A stretch of 22,576 nt of DNA from contig CALESY010000052.1 in NCBI GenBank assembly GCA_937919945.1, positions 1-22,576 on the forward strand, written 5' to 3'. The position numbers and the translations under genes were made by a program. Position 1 is the stretch's first letter. Every line of letters starts with the position of its first letter. Of this stretch, positions 1 through 7,860 are shown in pieces. This stretch comes from an uncultured Chitinophagaceae bacterium (GTDB taxonomy: Bacteria; Bacteroidota; Bacteroidia; Chitinophagales; Chitinophagaceae). The notes below the pieces were generated by a model, which was not told where the DNA came from, searched no databases, and saw only the letters and a list, made by a program, of their open reading frames with translations.

Positions 1-525
1 ATCTGAGCCATATTTTTTGTAAATGAGGAATGCACGTTTTGTGTCATGCTTCAGCAAATAGTAACATTGCTCCCACAAGCAACGAGAACCCATGATAACA
101 CCTACGAACACACCACCGGGCTTTAGCAGGTTGTGTATATCTCGTAAAATCTTTTCCATTTCGCTGTGGCTTGCACAATTAAGCCCGCCAAAATTGGAGA
201 AAACAAAATCGAACGATTGTGGTGTAAATACTTTGCCTAAACTATTAAAATCAACGACATTGAAGGTTGGGTTTTCGTTATTAGTTTTTGCACCCGCTAC
301 TTGTATCATTACCGGAGATGCATCTGTAGCTGTTACATGAAACCCTTTACCGGCAAGGTACATAGCATCTTCTCCCGTCCCGCAATTTATCTCCAATACA
401 TCTTTGCATTGTAGCGGAATATATGGTTGCAACATAGCCCACACATGCCTGCGCAATCGCGAACCTATGGCAGCACGAGAAAAATCATCGTCGTATTGTA
501 CGGCGGCATCGTCAAAATACGCCAT
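1..525 (-). CDS. Class I SAM-dependent methyltransferase, C-terminus beyond the window
   Basis: Reading leftward from ATG 525-523, 175 codons stay open to the window edge, so the 3' end is missing. A class I methyltransferase motif I, VLEINCGTGEDA, lies at about residues 43-54. It is followed by an acidic strand end (TATDAS) and a post-II/III region (FDFVFSNFGGLN, then LLKPGGVFVGV), the usual order in the type 11/25 family. The start lies one base after the stop of the upstream radical SAM gene (TAG-C-ATG), so the two are probably co-transcribed and translationally coupled. The substrate cannot be read from the sequence. The pairing suggests modification of the same molecule or pathway as the radical SAM enzyme, which is inference. 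Confidence 0.88.
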   Translation of the reverse strand, partial: MAYFDDAAVQYDDDFSRAAIGSRLRRHVWAMLQPYIPLQCKDVLEINCGTGEDAMYLAGKGFHVTATDASPVMIQVAGAKTNNENPTFNVVDFNSLGKVFTPQSFDFVFSNFGGLNCASHSEMEKILRDIHNLLKPGGVFVGVIMGSRCLWEQCYYLLKHDTKRAFLIYKKYGSD

Positions 526-526
526 G

Positions 527-1987
527 CTATGCTGGTTGTTTCAGTTTATTCAATTTACTTGTTGATAAGCTGGCTTTTAGCTGATAGTAAGGCAGCTTCG
601 CCAGTTTTTTCACATTACTAAAGCTAATGGTTTTACGGTTGTTCCATTCATCTTTAATATCCGATATTGTCTTTACCACCCGGTAATGATTATGCACATA
701 ACGGTGCAGTTGCTTATAAAAATCGGGCTGATATGTATTATTAAACATCAGTGCCAGTTCGTCGCTATCTGTCCAGTTGGTTTTAGTACCCATCTGCTCT
801 TTCACTTTATCATAAAACTTAGTGCCCGGCAAGGGGTAAGAAACAGATATGCCAATATCGGCAGGTACCAGCCGTTTTACCATATCCAGCGTCATTTGTA
901 TGTCTTCCATCGTTTCGCCCAGATAGCCGAATTGCAGGAAGAAAGCAGGTTTGATACCATACTGTTTTAAGAGCTTTGTCGCTTCGCCTATTTGCGCTAT
1001 CGTTGTGCCTTTGTCCATGGCATCGAGTATGCGTTGCGAGCCACTTTCCGCACCCATCCATACGTTATCACATCCCGCAGCGGCAAGTGGTTGTATCTGT
1101 TCGTCTTTCAGCAACAAATCGGCACGCGATTGTATTTTGAATTTAAACTTTAAACCAGTGTCATTTACCAATTCTGCAAAACGCTTTACCCAACCAGGCT
1201 TCAGCCCGAAGATGTCATCACAAAACCAGATATGGTCGAATTGATATTTGGCTTTCAGTGTGGTCAATTCTGCCACTACACGCTCTGCACTACGGGCATT
1301 GTAGCGGTTGCCATATATAGGTTTTGCACACCAGTTGCACTTGAATGGGCATCCGCGTGTGGTACCCATATTCATAGAGAAATAACCGTAGTTATCTATC
1401 CATGCTTTGCGATAGCGTTCTACATCTACTAAATCCCAAGCGGGGTCGGGTAGAGAATCGAGGTCAGTTGCCACAGGTCGTGGTGGTGTTTTGATGGTTT
1501 CATGCCCTTGCCTGTAAGCAATCCCTAAAACCGTTTCAGGCATAAGCTTACCATCTTTTATACCATTCACCAGTTCCAGCAGGGTTTGTTCTGCTTCGCC
1601 TATGATGATAAAATCTGCCTGATGGTCGAGGTATTTATCATAGTGGTCTGTAGAGTCTGAAGATGACACTATGACTTTGCAACCTTGTGCTTTAGCCATT
1701 TCGCTCATGCGGAATGCTGCCTCGCGCATATTGGTGAGGCACATTTTGGTGAGGTAGTTAAATCCGTCATCATATACTACCAATACATCGGGGCTGAAAG
1801 ACTGTAACTTGGGTTGTATATCATCAGGGCCATCAGCAAACATTACATCGTGCAGAGCCACATCATAACCATGTTTCCTTAATACAGCAGCAGCATATAT
1901 GGTACCTAACGGTGCATATGGCTGCATGATACGCCATTGCTTAGGATCAAATTGTAAAAAATAGGAGTGTGTAAATAGTACTTTCAT
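527..1987 (-). CDS. B12-binding-type radical SAM protein
   Basis: A 486-residue protein. Residues 1-150 look like the Rossmann-type cobalamin-binding domain of this family (LGTIYAAAVLRKHGYDVALHD, then a FIIIGEAEQTLLEL segment). The radical SAM core follows with the cluster-binding motif GCPFKCNWC, placing cysteines at about 213, 217 and 220, and a GAESGSQRILDAMDKG segment typical of the Elp3/MiaB-like fold. The classical DxHxxG cobalamin ligand motif is not obvious, so actual B12 binding is uncertain. Relatives include hopanoid, cobalamin-dependent methylase and BchE-like enzymes; the substrate is unknown. A 132-base gap separates it from the upstream glycosyltransferase, and the methyltransferase gene follows one base after its stop. 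Confidence 0.9.
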   Translation of the reverse strand: MKVLFTHSYFLQFDPKQWRIMQPYAPLGTIYAAAVLRKHGYDVALHDVMFADGPDDIQPKLQSFSPDVLVVYDDGFNYLTKMCLTNMREAAFRMSEMAKAQGCKVIVSSSDSTDHYDKYLDHQADFIIIGEAEQTLLELVNGIKDGKLMPETVLGIAYRQGHETIKTPPRPVATDLDSLPDPAWDLVDVERYRKAWIDNYGYFSMNMGTTRGCPFKCNWCAKPIYGNRYNARSAERVVAELTTLKAKYQFDHIWFCDDIFGLKPGWVKRFAELVNDTGLKFKFKIQSRADLLLKDEQIQPLAAAGCDNVWMGAESGSQRILDAMDKGTTIAQIGEATKLLKQYGIKPAFFLQFGYLGETMEDIQMTLDMVKRLVPADIGISVSYPLPGTKFYDKVKEQMGTKTNWTDSDELALMFNNTYQPDFYKQLHRYVHNHYRVVKTISDIKDEWNNRKTISFSNVKKLAKLPYYQLKASLSTSKLNKLKQPA

Positions 1988-2119
1988 CAGATCAATATCC
2001 GTTCTTTATCTGCAACAATCAGCTAAGTTACGGCATCGTACGCATCTGCTATTTAACTCGTGATTATAATCTGATTAATTAACAGACGAATCGGGAAAAG
2101 CAAAAGACGAATACCATAC

Positions 2120-3013
2120 TTATATACGCAGATACGATTTGATTAGTTTTTTCACGGGTATTGCACTGAAAGGCTTATAATGCCATGCTGCAATATAGAG
2201 GCTTCTGGCTTTTTGTTTATTGCCATTATCTGCACATGCGTTACCATAGTTTATCAGTCCGTAAAACAAAATATCCTTTGCATCACGCACTTGCAGATAG
2301 TGCTGTTGTTTATAGTGGTTGATGGTTGCAATGTATTCTTCATAGTCTATCTGCCAATTTGTATTGATGTTATTACCGCTGTGCAAACGCCTGAAAAATA
2401 AACATTCGTATAATACGACCGCTGTGTAGTGATAAGCGAGTGTTGTAATGAAACTGAAATCTGTAAAAATTCTGTTTTCGTTGAAATAGCCTGTTTTGTT
2501 TAAACATACACGCCTGAGCATGACTGTTTGTATAAACACAAGCGTTTTACCCCAGCAGATGTCCGTGAAGAAATTGCGAGTTGCCGTGCCTGTTTGTTGT
2601 TGCAGATAAATACGTTGCTGTCCCTGCTCATTGAAATCATAGCAATTCGTGAAACAGAAACCTGCTTCAGGATTAGATGTCAAAGCTGCCACTTGCTTAG
2701 CTATTTTATCTTGCGCCAGCAAATCGTCAGAGTCCATAAAAGTGATAAATTCTCCTTTTGATAATTTAATGGCTTTGTTTTTCAGCACACCCGTAATACC
2801 TACCCTGCCACAATCATGGTATTGTATGCGCGGGTCGTTGATAGAAGTAACCAGTTCGCGGGTGTTATCGGCAGAACCATCATCCATTATCAGCAGTTCC
2901 CAGTTAGTATAGGTTTGCGCTCTGATACTCTCAATGGTTTCGAGTATGAAGTGCGCCCTGTTGTATGTGGGCATGATAATGCTGACTAATGGTATGTTAT
3001 CTTCCTTTATCAA
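2120..3013 (-). CDS. Family 2 glycosyltransferase (GT-A fold)
   Basis: A 297-residue protein beginning with the GT2 signature VSIIMPTYNRAHFILETIES. It has a nucleotide-binding DDGS at 44-47 and the metal-binding DSDD at 94-97. The C-terminal third is hydrophobic and aromatic but shows no clear transmembrane helix. The only initiator between the preceding in-frame stop and the core strand is TTG (3013-3011), one codon after the TAA of the upstream GT8 gene. An ATG first appears inside the core strand, so the TTG start is forced. This implies translational coupling with the GT8 gene. A role in surface polysaccharide or lipopolysaccharide assembly is inferred from family and context; donor and acceptor are unknown. 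Confidence 0.9.
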   Translation of the reverse strand: MIKEDNIPLVSIIMPTYNRAHFILETIESIRAQTYTNWELLIMDDGSADNTRELVTSINDPRIQYHDCGRVGITGVLKNKAIKLSKGEFITFMDSDDLLAQDKIAKQVAALTSNPEAGFCFTNCYDFNEQGQQRIYLQQQTGTATRNFFTDICWGKTLVFIQTVMLRRVCLNKTGYFNENRIFTDFSFITTLAYHYTAVVLYECLFFRRLHSGNNINTNWQIDYEEYIATINHYKQQHYLQVRDAKDILFYGLINYGNACADNGNKQKARSLYIAAWHYKPFSAIPVKKLIKSYLRI

Positions 3014-3016
3014 TGC

Positions 3017-3919
3017 TTATTGTAATGAGCGTTTAAACTTCTGTATTTTATGTTTTATACGATTGCCGAGTTTTTTCAACCTTAACGTCAAGGTTGGTTT
3101 TTCTTCAAAAGAGGCAAAGGGTGTTTTGTACAGATAAGATGTAAATATATTTTTCAACGGGTGAGTACTCAGATAGTGCCAGGGTTTTAGCTGTGTATTG
3201 TAATGGATTATTACAGGATTATGTAGTACCTCATTTGCTGGATATTGATATAGCTTTTCTAAATAATTGGGACTTACGCTATAAAAAATATTCTGATGAT
3301 TCCATTTGGGGTGCAGGTAGATGGCCTTATCATAAAACAAATGATTCAACGCATCCTGGTCGAATAACCAATATGTATCATTCATCTCCTTAATATTGGC
3401 AAGCAGTGTATAGTGGTATCCATTTTTCCGCCAGAGGTCAATATTATATAATACAACGCCGGCATTAAAGTAGTCGGCGTTGGGGGCTATACCTAAGCGT
3501 TCTATCTTATAAGGGGCTACGTCTTTTACAGCACACAATGGTGCATTGCCCAAATGTATATCAAACAATGGCTGTATGCTGCCGTTTACTATGATGTCAG
3601 CATCCAGAAACAGCAGCCTGTCGGTATCGGCAATAAACAGTTGAGGGGCAAATATCCTGTAATAAGTGGCAACATTGAGGTAGGCAGATGTGTAAAATCC
3701 ACGTGTTGCTTCATCATCCATTTTTATCCATTCTACACTACAACAGTAATCAGTAGCTAATTCTTCAAGCTTTGTTTTTTCTGTGTCAGAAAGTGTGTTG
3801 TAAAGAACATGAATATGAAGTGCTTTATCTTTATTATTCTCCATCAGTGAGAACAGCATTACATACATGGGTATATAGTAAACACTATCGTAAGTGGCAG
3901 TGGCTACATGATACTGCAT
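3017..3919 (-). CDS. Family 8 glycosyltransferase
   Basis: A 300-residue protein with the GT8 layout. It has an N-terminal nucleotide-sugar-binding strand (HVATATYDSVYYIPMYVM), the metal-binding DAD at 106-108 in RLLFLDADIIV, FNAGVVLYN at about 151-159, and a C-terminal H...KPW element (H239, KPW 245-247). These are the hallmarks of lipopolysaccharide galactosyl- or glucosyltransferases of the RfaI/RfaJ type. The basic C-terminal tail (KKLGNRIKHKIQKFKRSL) could dock it on the inner membrane. Its ATG directly abuts the corA stop codon (TAG-ATG) and the GT2 gene follows in the same frame, so the three genes form a tight cluster. Acceptor specificity is not visible. Confidence 0.92.
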   Translation of the reverse strand: MQYHVATATYDSVYYIPMYVMLFSLMENNKDKALHIHVLYNTLSDTEKTKLEELATDYCCSVEWIKMDDEATRGFYTSAYLNVATYYRIFAPQLFIADTDRLLFLDADIIVNGSIQPLFDIHLGNAPLCAVKDVAPYKIERLGIAPNADYFNAGVVLYNIDLWRKNGYHYTLLANIKEMNDTYWLFDQDALNHLFYDKAIYLHPKWNHQNIFYSVSPNYLEKLYQYPANEVLHNPVIIHYNTQLKPWHYLSTHPLKNIFTSYLYKTPFASFEEKPTLTLRLKKLGNRIKHKIQKFKRSLQ

Positions 3920-5029
3920 CTAAAACCACCCTTTTCTTTTAAACCATACCATCATCACCAATGGTACGATGAGCATAATGGCTACTGTAATGTAAAAGCC
4001 ATCTTTCTGATGGGCAAGGGGAATAACATCAAAATTCATCCCGAAGATGCCACCTATTACGGTAGCGGGTGCCATCAATGTCGCTAACATGGTAAAGACT
4101 TTCATTACCTCATTCATGCGCAGGTTTATCTGGCTCATAGAGAGGTCTTGGAGGTTCATCACCATCTCTCGATGGTTCTCTACATACTCATTTGCCTGCG
4201 TTATATGGTCCAGTACATCTTTGTAGTATTTATCATGGCGTTCGTCCAGCAAAGGGTTTTCGCTGAACAGGAACCCATTTACCAAATCCCGCACAGGGCT
4301 AATGGAACGGCGTATTAATATAATCTCTCTTCGCAGGATGCTTATTTTTTCTAACGCTGCTCGTTCTTTTTGCAACAGCAGGGTATCTTCCAGTTTTTCA
4401 ATGTTTTCGTTTATCTTATCTATTACATGAAAATAGCTGTCTACAATCGTATCTATCAGGCTATAGCAGAGATAGTCTGCCTGACGGTGGCGTAGTTTGG
4501 AGTTAGAGGTCTTAATCTTTTCGCGCACGGGGTCGAAGACATCTCGTTTAGGGTCTTCCTGAAATGAGATAACAAAATTTTTACCCAACACAATACTTAC
4601 TTGTTCGGTTTCTACCTGTCCGGTAGCATCGTTATAGTACAGCATGGGTAGCAGACAAAAGATAACACTATCTATTTCGTCCATCTTAGCGCGTTGGCCG
4701 ATGCTGAGTATATCCTCCAATACCAATTGGTGGATACCATAATGATTACAAAGTTTTTCAATCTCTGTTTTATTGAGCCCGTCAACATTTATCCATGTTA
4801 TTTTGCCGCTATCCAGATAAGGGTGGCAGGCTTGCTGATTGGGTAGTTTTTTTTCTTCAAAGCCTTGCACATCATAATCAAAAACAGAATACACCGAGTC
4901 TGTAATTACGTTGCGCCCCTCTGTTTCTCTGGCAGGATTATAAGATGTCATGGGTGTGCGCTTGGTACGGTTCCAAGCCCATTCAGGCAATAGCTTTGCC
5001 AAACCCCTCACCCTGTTTCTTGCAGACAT
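3920..5029 (-). CDS. corA: CorA-family magnesium/cobalt transporter
   Basis: A 369-residue protein with the CorA plan: a long cytosolic alpha/beta and helical-funnel domain, then two C-terminal membrane helices (about 311-329 and 348-362). The signature GMN motif is at about 330-332 (GGIFGMNFDVIP), at the end of the first helix where it forms the selectivity loop. The basic tail KRKGWF matches the cytosolic end of the second helix. Length is close to other bacterial CorA proteins. The first 40 residues are basic and poorly conserved, so the true start could be slightly further in. It leads the minus-strand cluster with the GT8 and GT2 genes, a pairing with no obvious metabolic link. Confidence 0.95.
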   Translation of the reverse strand: MSARNRVRGLAKLLPEWAWNRTKRTPMTSYNPARETEGRNVITDSVYSVFDYDVQGFEEKKLPNQQACHPYLDSGKITWINVDGLNKTEIEKLCNHYGIHQLVLEDILSIGQRAKMDEIDSVIFCLLPMLYYNDATGQVETEQVSIVLGKNFVISFQEDPKRDVFDPVREKIKTSNSKLRHRQADYLCYSLIDTIVDSYFHVIDKINENIEKLEDTLLLQKERAALEKISILRREIILIRRSISPVRDLVNGFLFSENPLLDERHDKYYKDVLDHITQANEYVENHREMVMNLQDLSMSQINLRMNEVMKVFTMLATLMAPATVIGGIFGMNFDVIPLAHQKDGFYITVAIMLIVPLVMMVWFKRKGWF

Positions 5030-5116
5030 TGTGTTGAATAATATGCTAATTTAGTTTTTTGTAATTATGTTCGCACCACAAAACAGGTGAAACTCCATTT
5101 TTTATACTCCGTATTT

Positions 5117-5788
5117 ATGAAAAAAATATTACTCACGGCTCTTGCCTTCGCTTCTCTTACGGTTGCAACGGCACAAAAAATAAATAAAGAGAAAATTACT
5201 ATCACAACCGAGTATGGTAAGATAGTATTGGCACTATATGATAATACTCCCAAGCACAGGGACAATATGTTCAAACTGACGAAACAGAAATTCTTCGACA
5301 GTACGTTGTTTCATCGTGTGATACCCAACTTTGTTATACAAGGTGGCGACCCCGATTCTAAGAAAGCGGCCGCTGGTGCTGCATTGGGTGAGGGTGATGT
5401 AGGTTATCGTGTACCTGCAGAAATAAATGCCCTCAACTTCCACCAACGCGGTGCTATAGGCATGGCACGCGATAATAACCCCGAAAAAGCATCGAGCGGT
5501 TGCCAGTTTTATATTGTAGTAGGCAGAAAATATACGGATGAAGAACTGAATACCATATCAGAACGTACAGGTCGCAAGTTTACCCCTAAACAACGTACCG
5601 TGTACAAAACACAAGGCGGCACTCCACACCTTGATGGTAACTATACCGTACTGGGTATAGTAGAAGAGGGCATGGATGTAGTAGATAAAATAGCTGCAGA
5701 AGCGCGCGATACACGAGACAGGCCGAACAAAGACATCAAAATGATAAAAGTGCGCATGAAGAAAAAGAAGTTTCTGGGTATCTTTTAA
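5117..5788 (+). CDS. Secreted cyclophilin-type peptidyl-prolyl cis-trans isomerase
   Basis: A 223-residue protein catalysing proline cis-trans isomerisation, probably in the periplasm. I chose ATG 5117 over an in-frame upstream codon (5087) because it starts a clean signal peptide (MKKILLTALAFASLTVATA, cleavage near residue 19-20). Core cyclophilin motifs are present: FHRVIPNFVIQGGDP with the catalytic Arg, GAIGMARDNNPEKASSGCQF, and a final YTVLGIVEEGMDVVDKIA. An insertion of roughly 40 residues (GRKYTDEELNTISERTGRKF onward) before the last strand is, as I recall, common in Bacteroidota homologues. It is divergent from corA and starts a short operon with the TIGR02757 gene. Confidence 0.93.
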   Translation: MKKILLTALAFASLTVATAQKINKEKITITTEYGKIVLALYDNTPKHRDNMFKLTKQKFFDSTLFHRVIPNFVIQGGDPDSKKAAAGAALGEGDVGYRVPAEINALNFHQRGAIGMARDNNPEKASSGCQFYIVVGRKYTDEELNTISERTGRKFTPKQRTVYKTQGGTPHLDGNYTVLGIVEEGMDVVDKIAAEARDTRDRPNKDIKMIKVRMKKKKFLGIF

Positions 5789-5794
5789 GATGTG

Positions 5795-6568
5795 ATGCAG
5801 GATATAAAAACACTCAAATATTTATTGGACGAAAAGGTAAGGCTGTATAATCAGCCTTCTTTTATTAAAGGCGACCCTGTATGTGTTCCTCACCGTTTCA
5901 GCAAACGACAGGATATTGAAATAGCCGGTTTTTTTGCCGCTGTATTGGCTTGGGGCAATCGCACTAGCATCATCAATAGCGCCAACAAAATAATGCAGTG
6001 GATGGACGATGCCCCGCACGATTTTGTGCTGCACCATCAAGACACAGACTTGAAAAAAATGTTGGGCTTCGCCCACCGCACTTTTAATGCTACCGACTTG
6101 TTGTATTTTATACACTGGCTGCAACATCATTATAGCCAACACAATAGTCTGGAAGATGCATTTGTACCAACCCCGCGTTATAAACATGATACAGTAGAAC
6201 AAGCACTGATACATTTTCATAACTATTTCTTCTCTATCGAGCATCCCGAAAGAACCAGAAAACATATTGCAACCCCGGCTCGCAAATCTGCCTGCAAACG
6301 CATTAATATGTATCTGCGATGGATGGTAAGAGCAGACAAACATGGCGTGGACTTCGGCATCTGGAAAAAGATAAGCCCACACCAGTTAGTTTGCCCGCTT
6401 GATGTTCATGTTGGCAGGGTGGCTTGTCGCCTTGGTCTTATCCGCAACGAGAAATCAGACTGGCAAAACGCATTGTCGTTAACGCAAAGCCTTCGGGAAT
6501 TGAACCCCAAAGACCCTGCTGTGTATGATTATGCTCTCTTTGGCTTAGGTGCCGAGGAGCGTTTTTAA
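5795..6568 (+). CDS. TIGR02757 family protein
   Basis: A 257-residue protein matching the uncharacterised TIGR02757 family, found largely in Bacteroidota. It has an N-terminal segment (DPVCVPHRFSKRQDIEIAGF), a central KSACKRINMYLRWMVR block and a C-terminal PLDVHVGRVACRLGLI block. This resembles the helix-hairpin-helix/DNA-glycosylase superfamily, but the lysine/aspartate of a true glycosylase is not clearly identifiable, so function is unknown. I use ATG 5795, six bases after the cyclophilin stop; a GTG immediately upstream is also in frame. Its TAA overlaps the TAA of hom on the other strand. Confidence 0.9.
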   Translation: MQDIKTLKYLLDEKVRLYNQPSFIKGDPVCVPHRFSKRQDIEIAGFFAAVLAWGNRTSIINSANKIMQWMDDAPHDFVLHHQDTDLKKMLGFAHRTFNATDLLYFIHWLQHHYSQHNSLEDAFVPTPRYKHDTVEQALIHFHNYFFSIEHPERTRKHIATPARKSACKRINMYLRWMVRADKHGVDFGIWKKISPHQLVCPLDVHVGRVACRLGLIRNEKSDWQNALSLTQSLRELNPKDPAVYDYALFGLGAEERF

Positions 6569-7818
6569 ACGAAAGCCAGCGCGCTTTCTTCTTCCTGTAC
6601 ACGGTCCTCAATATTATTTACAAACGCATCAGGCCATACTATCAGCGATGTACCTTTTCTTTTCCACCAGTTACTATCTCTCAGTTTAGAGAAACGGATG
6701 ATGCCAATTACGTGGCAACGTTTCTCGCTGCTGCTCCATTCTTCAATACGTTCAAAACGCTCGTGCGGTACTTGGAATAATCCTTCAAAACTTACGTACA
6801 CACGCAGAAAGAAGTCGTTTGTTATACTGCCCGCCGTTTTGTTGTTCAGCTTCTTATACTCGTATTTATAATCATAGCGTAGTGCGCTCAGGTCGCTCAG
6901 TACGGCAGATGCAGTAGGGAAACTACCCGCACCCTTTCCGTAAAAAAATTGTTTATCTGCCAGTCCGCTTTCTATTACCACGCCGTTATACTCATTACGC
7001 ACATTGTATAGCTGGTTGGTAGCATCTACAAACTGTGGCAATACAAAAGCTGCCACGTCGCCATCTTCCAGCTTCTTGGCTTGTGCTACCAATTTTATTT
7101 CAAAGCCTTTCTCTTTGGCAAATACCGCATCATGTACTTGCAGGTTCTGGATGCCGCTATGTACTATTTCTTGCGGGTGAGAAACAATACCATAAGCATG
7201 TGTCAATAGAATAGAGAGTTTGTTCACCGCATCTATACCCTCTACATCCAGCTTTGGATTACTTTCTGCAAAGCCCTCTAATTGTGCCTGCAATAGTGCA
7301 TCTTCAAAACTCAGTTTGTCTTGAAACACACGTGTGAGGATGTAATTGGTAGAGCCATTTACAATGCCGTTGATGCCTTGCAACAGGTCGTTATCATAAT
7401 ATTCTTCCAGATTACGTATTACTGGAATACTTGCACAACAAGCACTTTCATACAAGAAAGGAACATTGTATTGCTTCTGTAAAGCCAGCAATTCGGGCAG
7501 GTGCTCTGCGATCATTTTTTTATTAGCACTCACCACTGCCTTACCCGATGCCAACGCACGCGATACGATGTAGTATGCAGCATCTGCATCGTCTATCAGT
7601 TCTACTGTCACGTTTATGTTTTCATCGCTCAACAATAATTCAGGATCAATGGTGAAAAGTGTTTCAGGGGCTGCGCGTTTTTTATCAGGATGCTTGATGC
7701 AGACTTTCTTAATCTCTGCATTGAGCGATGGGGTTTGTTGCAATACTTTGTACAAACCTGTACCTACTACACCAAAGCCAAACAGGCCGATGGTTAATTT
7801 CTTTTGTTGAATAGACAT
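6565..7818 (-). CDS. hom: Homoserine dehydrogenase
   Basis: A 417-residue NAD(P)-dependent enzyme reducing aspartate semialdehyde to homoserine, the branch point for methionine and threonine. It has the Rossmann motif GFGVVG (14-19), KAVVSANKKMIAEH with K100/K101, NGIVNGSTNYIL, the catalytic stretch LDVEGIDAVNKLSIL (K200) and GKGAGSFPTASAV (about 294-306). The final 80 residues (from about 335) form a divergent C-terminal domain in the place where many relatives carry an ACT domain; I cannot say whether it senses threonine. It lies 42 bases downstream of the trans-sulfuration gene and so is probably controlled by the same SAM-I riboswitch. No aspartokinase is fused to it. Confidence 0.95.
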   Translation of the reverse strand: MSIQQKKLTIGLFGFGVVGTGLYKVLQQTPSLNAEIKKVCIKHPDKKRAAPETLFTIDPELLLSDENINVTVELIDDADAAYYIVSRALASGKAVVSANKKMIAEHLPELLALQKQYNVPFLYESACCASIPVIRNLEEYYDNDLLQGINGIVNGSTNYILTRVFQDKLSFEDALLQAQLEGFAESNPKLDVEGIDAVNKLSILLTHAYGIVSHPQEIVHSGIQNLQVHDAVFAKEKGFEIKLVAQAKKLEDGDVAAFVLPQFVDATNQLYNVRNEYNGVVIESGLADKQFFYGKGAGSFPTASAVLSDLSALRYDYKYEYKKLNNKTAGSITNDFFLRVYVSFEGLFQVPHERFERIEEWSSSEKRCHVIGIIRFSKLRDSNWWKRKGTSLIVWPDAFVNNIEDRVQEEESALAFV

Positions 7819-7860
7819 TGTTTTCTTTTTTATTGTGTTTAAACAGTAGTTGAATATTGA

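Noticed and set aside
5822..6382. 186-codon minus-strand open frame
   Set aside because: Antisense shadow of the TIGR02757 gene, without recognisable motifs.
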